DNA from: Gordius sp. MW1
Lineage: Eukaryota; Nematomorpha; Gordioida; Gordea; Gordiidae
Reading direction: 5' to 3'
Length of the DNA stretch: 64,000 nucleotides
Assembly (NCBI GenBank): GCA_964036665.1
Contig: OZ038527.1
Span: forward strand, 13,857,835 to 13,921,834
The position numbers and the translations under genes were made by a program. Below the pieces are notes generated by a model. It saw only the letters and a list, made by a program, of their open reading frames with translations. It made no database searches and had not been told where the DNA came from. This document shows positions 1 through 12,566 of the stretch, in pieces. How positions within the stretch are numbered: the stretch's first letter is position 1; the number at the start of each line of letters is the position of its first letter.

Positions 1-484
1 ATTAATTGGGGGAACTTAAAGGAAAATTGGGCCGTAAAACGATAAATTATTGGGGGATGGCCGGGCCGCGAACAGGCTCACGCGCGTACGCAGAAATATT
101 TCTCAACTGTCTTTATTACATGGCATTAATATAATCACAACCAAGAAAATATATAATAATTAAAAGATCGCAATGTCAAAATCGCATACGATAAGATGCG
201 TATATCGAAAATCACTCACGCGTAAGAAAAATAACAAATACGTATCAGCGCGTCGGGGGGGGGGGGGGTATACGCGTACTAGAAATTAAATGTAAAAGAA
301 TAATGGTCTACGCTATGAGTGTACAACGTGTAAGATCAAAAGATTGTACCGCGTGTTGAACTCTTAACTTTAATTTTTGAATAAGATGAGATGAGGGGGG
401 GGGGGGGGGGGTGTGTGGGAAGACATCTTCATCATCGTATCTCTGGATACGCTAATTTCATTCTTCGTGTATGGGTACACGACA
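1..484 (-). mobile_element. Diverged G-run LTR copy, truncated by the window edge
   Basis: Read on the minus strand, this stretch starts at 484 with TGTCGTGTACCC, a perfect palindrome (CGTGTA/TACACG), and runs off the left edge. It shares blocks with the G-run LTRs at 15255 and 29105: a CGTATC-loop-GATACG hairpin (about 435-450), a 17-base G tract (395-411), a conserved stretch around 240-295 with a 14-base G tract (255-268), and a CCCCCAAT-type motif near its far end (window bases 1-15). A minus-strand AATAAA lies at 112-117. The sequence between these blocks differs from the other copies, so this is an older or separate subfamily. I infer an LTR; the far end, and any primer binding site, is outside the window. 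Confidence 0.55.
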
Positions 485-2202
485 GTTATCATGGAAACAA
501 CGTCTAAAAACGACAACTTTCATCGGATGAATACGGTTGAATAAAAAAATGTGAAAATTTTTGATGTAAAAATATTTATTTTTTTCGATTCTATGTGAAA
601 GAGCTTAAAAAACTATATAAAAGTAAGCCGATTTGAGAATCCTATTATCTTCTATTGTCTTCCGAAAGAGGTTTCAAGCTGCGAGAACTATCATTTTGAC
701 AAAAGACAACGTTTTATTGTTGCAATTAGTTTGTTGTATCGCAACGTGAGTGCTTAATTTTTAAAAATTGCTCTATGCGATCATGATTTCAAAGTAATAG
801 TTTTCTGATTCTGATAAATTTTTACTTTTTATCATGGAAACAACGTCTGAAAACGACAACTTTCATCGGATGAATACGGTTGAATAAAAAAATGTGAAAA
901 ACTTTGAGGTAAAAATATTCATTTTTTTTCGATTCTATGTGAAAGAGCGTAAAAAAATATATAAAAATAAGCCAATTTGAGAATCCTATTATCTTGGATT
1001 GACTTCCGAAAAGAGGTTTTAAGCTGCGAGAACTATCATTTTGACAAAAGACAACGTTTTATTGTTGCGATTAGTTTGTTGTATAGTAACGTGAGTTCTT
1101 AATTTTTGAAAATTGCTCTATGCGATCATGATTTCAAAGTAATAGTTTTCTGATTCTGATAAATTTTTACTTTTTATCATGGAAACAACGTCTGAAAACC
1201 ACAGCTTTCATCGGATGAATACGGTTGAATAAAAAAATGTGAAAATTTTGAGGTAAAAATATTCATTTTTTTCGATTCTATGTGAAAGAGCGTAAAAAAA
1301 TATATAAAAGTAAGCCGATTTGAGAATCCTATTATCCTCGATTGACTTCCGAAAAGAGGTTTTAAGCTGCGAGAACTATCATTTTGACAAAAGACAACGT
1401 TTTATTGTTGCGATTAATTTGTTGTATCGCAACGTGAGTGCTTAATTTTTGAAAACTGCTCTATGCAATCATGATTTCAAAGTAATAGTTTTCTGATTCT
1501 GATAAATTTTTACTTTTTATCATGGAAACAACGTCTGAAAACGACAACTTTCATCGGATGAATACGGTTGAATAAAAAAATGTGAAAAATTTTGAGGTAA
1601 AAATATTCATTTTTTTCGATTCTATGTGAAAGAGAGTAAAAAAATATATAAAAATAAGCCAATTTGAGAATCCTATTATCTTGGATTGACTTCCAAAAAG
1701 AGGTTTTAAGCTGCGAGAACTATCATTTTGACAAAAGACAACGTTTAATTGTTGCGATTAGTTTGTTGTATCGCAACGTGAGTGCTTAATTTTTGAAAAC
1801 TGCTCTATGCAATCATGATTTCAAAGTAATAGTTTTCTGATTCTGATAAATTTTTACTTGTTATCATGGAAACAACGTCTAAAAACGACAACTTTCATCG
1901 GACGGTTGAATAAAAAAATGTGAAAATTTTTGATGTAAAAATATTTATTTTTTTCGATTCTATGTGAAAGAGCTTGAAAAACTATATAAAAGTAAGCCGA
2001 TTTGAGAATCCTATTATCTTCTATTGTCTTCCGAAAGAGGTTTCAAGCTGCGAGAACTATCATTTTGACAAAAGACAACGTTTTATTGTTGCAATTAGTT
2101 TGTTGTATCGCAACGTGAGTGCTTAATTTTTAAAAATTGCTCTATGCGATCATGATTTCAAAGTAATAGTTTTCTGATTCTGATAAATTTTTACTTTTTA
2201 TC

Positions 2203-4330
2203 ATGGAAACAACGTCTGAAAACGACAACTTTCATCGGATGAATACGGTTGAATAAAAAAATGTCAAAAATTTTGAGGTAAAAATATTCATTTTTTTCGA
2301 TTCTATGTGAAAGAGCGTAAAAAAATATATAAAAATAAGCCAATTTGAGAATCCTATTATCCTCGATTGACTTCCGAAAAGAGGTTTTAAGCTGCGAGAA
2401 CTATCATTTTGACAAAAGACAACGTTTTATTGTTGCGATTAGTTTGTTGTATAGTAACGTGAGTTCTTAATTTTTGAAAATTGCTCTATGCGATCATGAT
2501 TTCAAAGTAATAGTTTTCTGATTCTGATAAATTTTTACTTTTTATCATGGAAACAACGTCTGAAAACGACAACTTTCATCGGATGAATACGGTTGAATAA
2601 AAAAATGTGAAAAACTTTGAGGTAAAAATATTCATTTTTTTTCTGATTCTATGTGAAAGAGCGTAAAAAAATTTATAAAAATAAGCCAATTTGAGAATCC
2701 TATTATCTTGGATTGACTTCCGAAAAGAGGTTTTAAGCTGCGAGAACTATCATTTTGACAAAAGACAACGTTTTATTGTTGCGATTAGTTTGTTGTATAG
2801 TAACGTGAGTTCTTAATTTTTGAAAATTGCTCTATGCGATCATGATTTCAAAGTAATAGTTTTCTGATTCTGATAAATTTTTACTTTTTATCATGGAAAC
2901 AACGTCTGAAAACCACAGCTTTCATCGGATGAATACGGTTGAATAAAAAAATGTGAAAAATTTTGAGGTAAAAATATTCATTTTTTTCGATTCTATGTGA
3001 AAGAGCGTAAAAAAATATATAAAAGTAAGCCGATTTGAGAATCCTATTATCCTCGATTGACTTCCGAAAAGAGGTTTTAAGCTGCGAGAACTATCATTTT
3101 GACAAAAGACAACGTTTTATTGTTGCGATTAGTTTGTTGTATCGCAATCGCAACGTGAGTGCTTAATTTTTGAAAACTGCTCTATGCAATCATGATTTCA
3201 AAGTAATAGTTTTCTGATTCTGATAAATTTTTACTTTTTATCATGGAAACAACGTCTGAAAACGACAGCTTTCATCGGATGAATACGGTTGAATAAAAAA
3301 ATGTGAAAAATTTTGAGGTAAAAATATTCATTTTTTTCGATTCTATGTGAAAGAGCGTAAAAAAATATATAAAAATAAGCCGATTTGAGAATCCTATTAT
3401 TTGACTTCCGAAAAGAGGTTTTAAGCTGCGAGAACTATCATTTTGACAAAAGACAACGTTTTATTGTTGCGATTAGTTTGTTGTATCGCAACGTGAGTGC
3501 TTAATTTTTGAAAACTGCTCTATGCAATCATGATTTCAAAGTAATAGTTTTCTGATTATGATAAATTTTTACTTTTTATCATGGAAACAACGTCTGAAAA
3601 CGACAGCTTTCATCGGATGAATACGATTGAATAAAAAAATGTCAAAAATTTTGAGGGAAAAATATTTATTTTTTTCGATTCTTTGTGAAAGAGCTTGAAA
3701 AAATATATAAAAGTAAGCTGATTTGAGAATCCTATTATCTTCGATTGACTTCCGAAAAGAGGTTTTAAGCTGCGAGAACTATCATTTTGACAAAAGACAA
3801 CGTTTTATTGTTACGATTAGTTTGTTGTATAGTAACGTGAGTTCTTAATTTTTGAAAATTGCTCTATGCGATCATGATTTCAAAGTAATAGTTTTCTGAT
3901 TCTGATAAATTTTTACTTTTTATCATGGAAACAACGTCTGAAAACGACAGCTTTCATCGGATGAATACGGTTGAATAAAAAAATGTGAAAAATTTTGAGG
4001 TAAAAATATTCATTTTTTTCGATTCTATGTGAAAGAGCGTAAAAAAATAAAAGTAAGCCGATTTGAGAATCCTATTATCCTCGATTGACTTTCGAAAAGA
4101 GGTTTTAAGCTGCGAGAACTATCATTTTGACAAAAGACAACGTTTTATTGTTGCGATTAGTTTGTTGTTTCGCAACGTGAGTGCTTAATTTTTGAAAACT
4201 GCTCTATGCAATCATGATTTCAAAGTAATAGTTTTCTGATTTTGATAAATTTTTACTTTTTATCATGGAAACAACGTCTGAAAACGACAGCTTTCATCGG
4301 ATGAATACGGTTGAATAAAAAAATGTGAAA
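2203..4330 (+). repeat. Higher-order block of array 1, copy 1
   Basis: A run of six to seven distinguishable monomers that recurs at 10439-12566 with a constant offset of 8236 bp (starts 2203, 2893, 3243, 3581, 3925 and 4265 match 10439, 11129, 11479, 11817, 12161 and 12501). Private marks shared by both are the AACCACAGC variant, the ATCGCAATCGCAAC duplication, TGATTATGATAAA and a GTTACGAT/ATAGTAAC pair. Part of the block also recurs at about 7694-9065 (offset 5140-5147), where the ATCGCA duplication is absent. Confidence 0.85.
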
Positions 4331-7300
4331 AATTTTGAGGTAAAAATATTCATTTTTTTCGATTCTATGTGAAAGAGCGTAAAAAAATATATAAAAATAA
4401 GCCGATTTGAGAATCCTATTATCCTCGATTGACTTCCGAAAAGAGGTTTTAAGCTGCGAGAACTATCATTTTGACAAAGACAACGTTTTATTGTTGCGAT
4501 TAGTTTGTTGTATCGCAACGTGAGTGCTTAATTTTTGAAAACTGCTCTATGCAATCATGATTTCAAAGTAATATTTTCTGATTCTGATAAATTTTTACTT
4601 TTTATCATGGAAACAACGTCTGAAAACGACAGCTTTCATCGGATGAATACGATTGAATAAAAAAATGTGAAAAATTTTGAGGTAAAAATATTTATTTTTT
4701 TCGATTCTATGTGAAAGAGCTTGAAAAAATATATAAAAGTAAGCCGATTTGAGAATCCTATTATCTTCGATTGACTTCCGAAAAGAGGTTTTAAGCTGCG
4801 AGAACTATCATTTTGACAAAAGACAACCTTTTATTGTTGCGATTAGTTTGTTGTATCGCAACGTGAGTGCTTAATTTTTGAAAATTGCTCTATGCGATCA
4901 TGATTTCAAAGTAATAGTTTTCTGATTCTGATAAATTTTTACTTTTTATCATGGAAACAACGTCTGAAAACGACAGCTTTGATCGGATGAATACGGTTGA
5001 ATAAAAAAATGTGAAAAAATTTGAGGTAAAAAAATTCATTTTTTTCGATTCTATGTGAAAGAGAGTAAAAAAATATATAAAAATAAGCCAATTTGAGAAT
5101 CCTATTATCTTGGATTGACTTCCAAAAAGAGGTTTTAAGCTGCGAGAACTATCATTTTGACAAAAGACAACGTTTAATTGTTGCGATTAGTTTGTTGTAT
5201 CGCAACGTGAGTGCTTAATTTTTGAAAACTGCTCTATGCAATCATGATTTCAAAGTAATAGTTTTCTGATTCTGATAAATTTTTACTTTTTATATGGAAA
5301 CAACGTCTGAAAACGACAGCTTTCATCGGATGAATACGGTTGAATAAAAAATGTGAAAAATTTTGAGGTAAAAATATTTATTTTTTTCGATTCTATGTGA
5401 AAGAGCTTGAAAAAATATATAAAAGTAAGCCAATTTGAGAATCCTATTATCTTCGATTGACTTCCGAAAAGAGGTTTTAAGCTGCGAGAACTATCATTTT
5501 GACAAAAGACAACGTTTTATTGTTGCGATTAGTTTGTTGTATCGCAACGTGAGTGCTTAATTTTTGAAAACTGCTCTATGCAATCATGATTTCAAAGTAA
5601 TAGTTTTCTGATTCTGATAAATTTTTACTTTTTATCATGGAAACAACGTCTGAAAACGACAGCTTTCATCGGATGAATACGGTTGAATAAAAAATGGTAA
5701 AAATTTTGAGGTAAAAATATTCATTTTTTTCGATTCTATGTGAAAGAGCGTAAAAAAATATATAAAAATAAGCCGATTTGAGAATCCTATTATCCTCGAT
5801 TGACTTCCGAAAAGAGGTTTTAAGCTGCGAGAACTATCATTTTGACAAAAGACAACGTTTTATTGTTGCGATTAGTTTGTTGTATCGTAACGTGAGTGCT
5901 TAATTTTTGAAAATTGCTCTATGCGATCATGATTTCAAAGTAATAGTTTTCTGATTCTGATAAATTTTTACTTTTTATCATGGAAACAACGTCTGAAAAC
6001 GACAGCTTTCATCGGACGAATACGGTTGAATAAAAAAATGTGAAAAAATTTGAGGTAAAAAAATTCATTTTTTTCGATTCTATGTGAAAGAGCGTATAAA
6101 AATATATTAAAATAAGCCAATTTGAGAATGCTATTATCCTCGATTGACTTCCGAAAAGAGGTTTTAAGCTGCGAGAACTATCATTTTGATAAAAGACAAC
6201 GTTTTATTGTTGCGATTAGTTTGTTGTATCAAACGTGAGTGCTTAATTTTTGAAAACTGATCTATGCAATCATGATTTCAAAGTAATAGTTTTCTGATTC
6301 TGATAAATTTTTACTTTTTATCATGGAAACAACGTCTGAAAACGACAGCTTTCATCGGACGAATACGGTTGAATAAAAAAATGTGAAAAAATTTGAGGTA
6401 AAAATATTCATTTTTTTCGATTCTATGTGAAAGAGCGTATAAAAATATATTAAAATAAGCCAATTTGAGAATCCTATTATCCTCGATTGACTTCCGAAAA
6501 GAGGTTTTAAGCTGCGAGAACTATCATTTTGATAAAAGACAACGTTTTATTGTTGCGATTAGTTTGTTGTATCAAACGTGAGTGCTTAATTTTTGAAAAC
6601 TGCTCTATGCAATCATGATTTCAAAGTAATAGTTTTCTGATTCTGATAAATTTTTACTTTTTATATGGAAACAACGTCTGAAAACGACAGCTTTCATAGG
6701 ATGAATACGGTTGAATACAAAATGTGAAAAATTTTGAGGTAAAAATATTTATTTTTTTCGATTCTATGTGAAAGAGCTTGAAAAAATATATAAAAGTAAG
6801 CCAATTTGAGAATCCTATTATCTTCGATTGACTTCCGAAAAGAGGTTTTAAGCTGCGAGAACTATCATTTTGACAAAAGACAACGTTTTATTGTTGCGAT
6901 TAGTTTGTTGTATCGCAACGTGAGTGCTTAATTTTTGAAAATTGCTCTATGCGATCATGATTTCAAAGTAATAGTTTTCTGATTCTGATAAATTTTTACT
7001 TTTTATCATGGAAACAACGTCTGAAAACGACAGCTTTCATCGGATGAATACGGTTGAATAAAAAAATGTGAAAAATTTTGAGGTAAAAATATTCATTTTT
7101 TTCGATTCTATGTGAAAGAGCGTAAAAAAATATATAAAAATAAGCCAATTTGAGAATCCTATTATCCTCGATTGACTTCCGAAAAGAGGTTTTAAGCTGC
7201 GAGAACTATCATTTTGACAAAAGACAACGTTTTATTGTTGCGATTAGTTTGTTGTATCAAACGTGAGTGCTTAATTTTTGAAAACTGCTCTATGCGATCA

Positions 7301-10300
7301 TGATTTCAAAGTAATAGTTTTCTGATTCTGATAAATTTTTACTTGTTATCATGGAAACAACGTCTAAAAACGACAACTTTCATCGGATGAATACGGTTGA
7401 ATAAAAAAATGTGAAAATTTTTGATGTAAAAATATTTATTTTTTTCGATTCTATGTGAAAGAGCTTGAAAAACTATATAAAAGTAAGCCGATTTGAGAAT
7501 CCTATTATCTTCTATTGTCTTCCGAAAGAGGTTTCAAGCTGCGAGAACTATCATTTTGACAAAAGACAACGTTTTATTGTTGCAATTAGTTTGTTGTATC
7601 GCAACGTGAGTGCTTAATTTTTAAAAATTGCTCTATGCGATCATGATTTCAAAGTAATAGTTTTCTGATTCTGATAAATTTTTACTTTTTATCATGGAAA
7701 CAACGTCTGAAAACGACAACTTTCATCGGATGAATACGGTTGAATAAAAAAATGTGAAAAACTTTGAGGTAAAAATATTCATTTTTTTTCGATTCTATGT
7801 GAAAGAGCGTAAAAAAATATATAAAAATAAGCCAATTTGAGAATCCTATTATCTTGGATTGACTTCCGAAAAGAGGTTTTAAGCTGCGAGAACTATCATT
7901 TTGACAAAAGACAACCTTTTATTGTTGCGATTAGTTTGTTGTATAGTAACGTGAGTTCTTAATTTTTGAAAATTGCTCTATGCGATCATGATTTCAAAGT
8001 AATAGTTTTCTGATTCTGATAAATTTTTACTTTTTATCATGGAAACAACGTCTGAAAACCACAGCTTTTATCGGATGAATACGGCTGAATAAAAAAATGT
8101 GAAAAATTTTGAGGTAAAAATATTCATTTTTTTCGATTCTATGTGAAAGAGCGTAAAAAAATATATAAAAGTAAGCCGATTTGAGAATCCTATTATCCTC
8201 GATTGACTTCCGAAAAGAGGTTTTAAGCTGCGAGAACTATCATTTTGACAAAAGACAACGTTTTATTGTTGCGATTAGTTTGTTGTATCGCAACGTGAGT
8301 GCTTAATTTTTGAAAACTGCTCTATGCAATCATGATTTCAAAGTAATAGTTTTATGATTCTGATAAATTTTTACTTTTTATCATGGAAACAACGTCTGAA
8401 AACGACAGCTTTCATCGGATGAATACGGTTGAATAAAAAAATGTGAAAAATTTTGAGGTAAAAATATTCATTTTTTTCGATTCTATGTGAAAGAGCGTAA
8501 AAAAATATATAAAAATAAGCCGATTTGAGAATCCTATTATTTGACTTCCGAAAAGAGGTTTTAAGCTGCGAGAACTATCATTTTGACAAAAGACAACGTT
8601 TTATTGTTGCGATTAGTTTGTTGTATCGCAACGTGAGTGCTTAATTTTTGAAAACTGCTCTATGCAATCATGATTTCAAAGTAATAGTTTTCTGATTATG
8701 ATAAATTTTTACTTTTTATCATGGAAACAACGTCTGAAAACGACAGCTTTCATCGGATGAATACGATTGAATAAAAAAATGTCAAAAATTTTGAGGTAAA
8801 AATATTTATTTTTTTCGATTCTATGTGAAAGAGCTTGAAAAAATATATAAAAGTAAGCTGATTTGAGAATCCTATTATCTTCGATTGACTTCCGAAAAGA
8901 GGTTTTAAGCTGCGAGAACTATCATTTTGACAAAAGACAACGTTTTATTGTTACGATTAGTTTGTTGTATAGTAACGTGAGTTCTTAATTTTTGAAAATT
9001 GCTCTATGCGATCATGATTTCAAAGTAATAGTTTTCTGATTCTGATAAATTTTTACTTTTTATCATGGAAACAACGTCTGAAAACGACAGCTTTCATCGG
9101 ATGAATACGGTTGAATAAAAAAATGTGAAAAATTTTGAGGTAAAAATATTCATTTTTTTCGATTCTATGTGAAAGAGCGTAAAAAAATATATAAAAATAA
9201 GCCAATTTGAGAATCCTATTATCCTCGATTGACTTCCGAAAAGAGGTTTTAAGCTGCGAGAACTATCATTTTGACAAAAGACAACGTTTTATTGTTGCGA
9301 TTAGTTTGTTGTATCAAACGTGAGTGCTTAATTTTTGAAAACTGCTCTATGCGATCATGATTTCAAAGTAATAGTTTTCTGATTCTGATAAATTTTTACT
9401 TGTTATCATGGAAACAACGTCTAAAAACGACAACTTTCATCGGATGAATACGGTTGAATAAAAAAATGTGAAAATTTTTGATGTAAAAATATTTATTTTT
9501 TTCGATTCTATGTGAAAGAGCTTAAAAAACTATATAAAAGTAAGCCGATTTGAGAATCCTATTATCTTCTATTGTCTTCCGAAAGAGGTTTCAAGCTGCG
9601 AGAACTATCATTTTGACAAAAGACAACGTTTTATTGTTGCAATTAGTTTGTTGTATCGCAACGTGAGTGCTTAATTTTTAAAAATTGCTCTATGCGATCA
9701 TGATTTCAAAGTAATAGTTTTCTGATTCTGATAAATTTTTACTTTTTATCATGGAAACAACGTCTGAAAACGACAACTTTCATCGGATGAATACGGTTGA
9801 ATAAAAAAATGTGAAAAACTTTGAGGTAAAAATATTCATTTTTTTTCGATTCTATGTGAAAGAGCGTAAAAAAATATATAAAAATAAGCCAATTTGAGAA
9901 TCCTATTATCTTGGATTGACTTCCGAAAAGAGGTTTTAAGCTGCGAGAACTATCATTTTGACAAAAGACAACGTTTTATTGTTGCGATTAGTTTGTTGTA
10001 TAGTAACGTGAGTTCTTAATTTTTAAAAATTGCTCTATGCGATCATGATTTCAAAGTAATAGTTTTCTGATTCTGATAAATTTTTACTTTTTATCATGGA
10101 AACAACGTCTGAAAACGACAACTTTCATCGGATGAATACGGTTGAATAAAAAAATGTGAAAATTTTTGATGTAAAAATATTTATTTTTTTCGATTCTATG
10201 TGAAAGAGCTTGAAAAACTATATAAAAGTAAGCCGATTTGAGAATCCTATTATCTTCTATTGTCTTCCGAAAGAGGTTTCAAGCTGCGAGAACTATCATT

Positions 10301-10438
10301 TTGACAAAAGACAACGTTTTATTGTTGCAATTAGTTTGTTGTATCGCAACGTGAGTGCTTAATTTTTAAAAATTGCTCTATGCGATCATGATTTCAAAGT
10401 AATAGTTTTCTGATTCTGATAAATTTTTACTTTTTATC

Positions 10439-12566
10439 ATGGAAACAACGTCTGAAAACGACAACTTTCATCGGATGAATACGGTTGAATAAAAAAATGT
10501 CAAAAATTTTGAGGTAAAAATATTCATTTTTTTCGATTCTATGTGAAAGAGCGTAAAAAAATATATAAAAATAAGCCAATTTGAGAATCCTATTATCCTC
10601 GATTGACTTCCGAAAAGAGGTTTTAAGCTGCGAGAACTATCATTTTGACAAAAGACAACGTTTTATTGTTGCGATTAGTTTGTTGTATAGTAACGTGAGT
10701 TCTTAATTTTTGAAAATTGCTCTATGCGATCATGATTTCAAAGTAATAGTTTTCTGATTCTGATAAATTTTTACTTTTTATCATGGAAACAACGTCTGAA
10801 AACGACAACTTTCATCGGATGAATACGGTTGAATAAAAAAATGTGAAAAACTTTGAGGTAAAAATATTCATTTTTTTTTCGATTCTATGTGAAAGAGCGT
10901 AAAAAAATATATAAAAATAAGCCAATTTGAGAATCCTATTATCTTGGATTGACTTCCGAAAAGAGGTTTTAAGCTGCGAGAACTATCATTTTGACAAAAG
11001 ACAACGTTTTATTGTTGCGATTAGTTTGTTGTATAGTAACGTGAGTTCTTAATTTTTGAAAATTGCTCTATGCGATCATGATTTCAAAGTAATAGTTTTC
11101 TGATTCTGATAAATTTTTACTTTTTATCATGGAAACAACGTCTGAAAACCACAGCTTTCATCGGATGAATACGGTTGAATAAAAAAATGTGAAAAATTTT
11201 GAGGTAAAAATATTCATTTTTTTCGATTCTATGTGAAAGAGCGTAAAAAAATATATAAAAGTAAGCCGATTTGAGAATCCTATTATCCTCGATTGACTTC
11301 CGAAAAGAGGTTTTAAGCTGCGAGAACTATCATTTTGACAAAATACAACGTTTTATTGTTGCGATTAGTTTGTTGTATCGCAATCGCAACGTGAGTGCTT
11401 AATTTTTGAAAACTGCTCTATGCAATCATGATTTCAAAGTAATAGTTTTCTGATTCTGATAAATTTTTACTTTTTATCATGGAAACAACGTCTGAAAACG
11501 ACAGCTTTCATCGGATGAATACGGTTGAATAAAAAAATGTGAAAAATTTTGAGGTAAAAATATTCATTTTTTTCGATTCTATGTGAAAGAGCGTAAAAAA
11601 ATATATAAAAATAAGCCGATTTGAGAATCCTATTATTTGACTTCCGAAAAGAGGTTTTAAGCTGCGAGAACTATCATTTTGACAAAAGACAACGTTTTAT
11701 TGTTGCGATTAGTTTGTTGTATCGCAACGTGAGTGCTTAATTTTTGAAAACTGCTCTATGCAATCATGATTTCAAAGTAATAGTTTTCTGATTATGATAA
11801 ATTTTTACTTTTTATCATGGAAACAACGTCTGAAAACGACAGCTTTCATCGGATGAATACGATTGAATAAAAAAATGTCAAAAATTTTGAGGTAAAAATA
11901 TTTATTTTTTTCGATTCTTTGTGAAAGAGCTTGAAAAAATATATAAAAGTAAGCTGATTTGAGAATCCTATTATCTTCGATTGACTTCCGAAAAGAGGTT
12001 TTAAGCTGCGAGAACTATCATTTTGACAAAAGACAACGTTTTATTGTTACGATTAGTTTGTTGTATAGTAACGTGAGTTCTTAATTTTTGAAAATTGCTC
12101 TATGCGATCATGATTTCAAAGTAATAGTTTTCTGATTCTGATAAATTTTTACTTTTTATCATGGAAACAACGTCTGAAAACGACAGCTTTCATCGGATGA
12201 ATACGGTTGAATAAAAAAATGTGAAAAATTTTGAGGTAAAAATATTCATTTTTTTCGATCCTATGTGAAAGAGCGTAAAAAAATAAAAGTAAGCCGATTT
12301 GAGAATCCTATTATCCTCGATTGACTTTCGAAAAGAGGTTTTAAGCTGCGAGAACTATCATTTTGACAAAAGACAACGTTTTATTGTTGCGATTAGTTTG
12401 TTGTATCGCAACGTGAGTGCTTAATTTTTGAAAACTGCTCTATGCAATCATGATTTCAAAGTAATAGTTTTCTGATTTTGATAAATTTTTACTTTTTATC
12501 ATGGAAACAACGTCTGAAAACGACAGCTTTCATCGGATGAATACGGTTGAATAAAAAAATGTGAAA
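10439..12566 (+). repeat. Higher-order block of array 1, copy 2
   Basis: Second copy of the block at 2203-4330. The similarity extends leftward into a monomer of the same type (1866 versus 10096). To the right of about 12590 the copy jumps: it then matches sequence near 4690 and onward (shared GACAACCTTTTATTG at 4826 and 12718, and CTTTGATCGG near 4980 and 12870), so one monomer has been lost relative to copy 1. That is the expected trace of unequal exchange. Confidence 0.8.
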
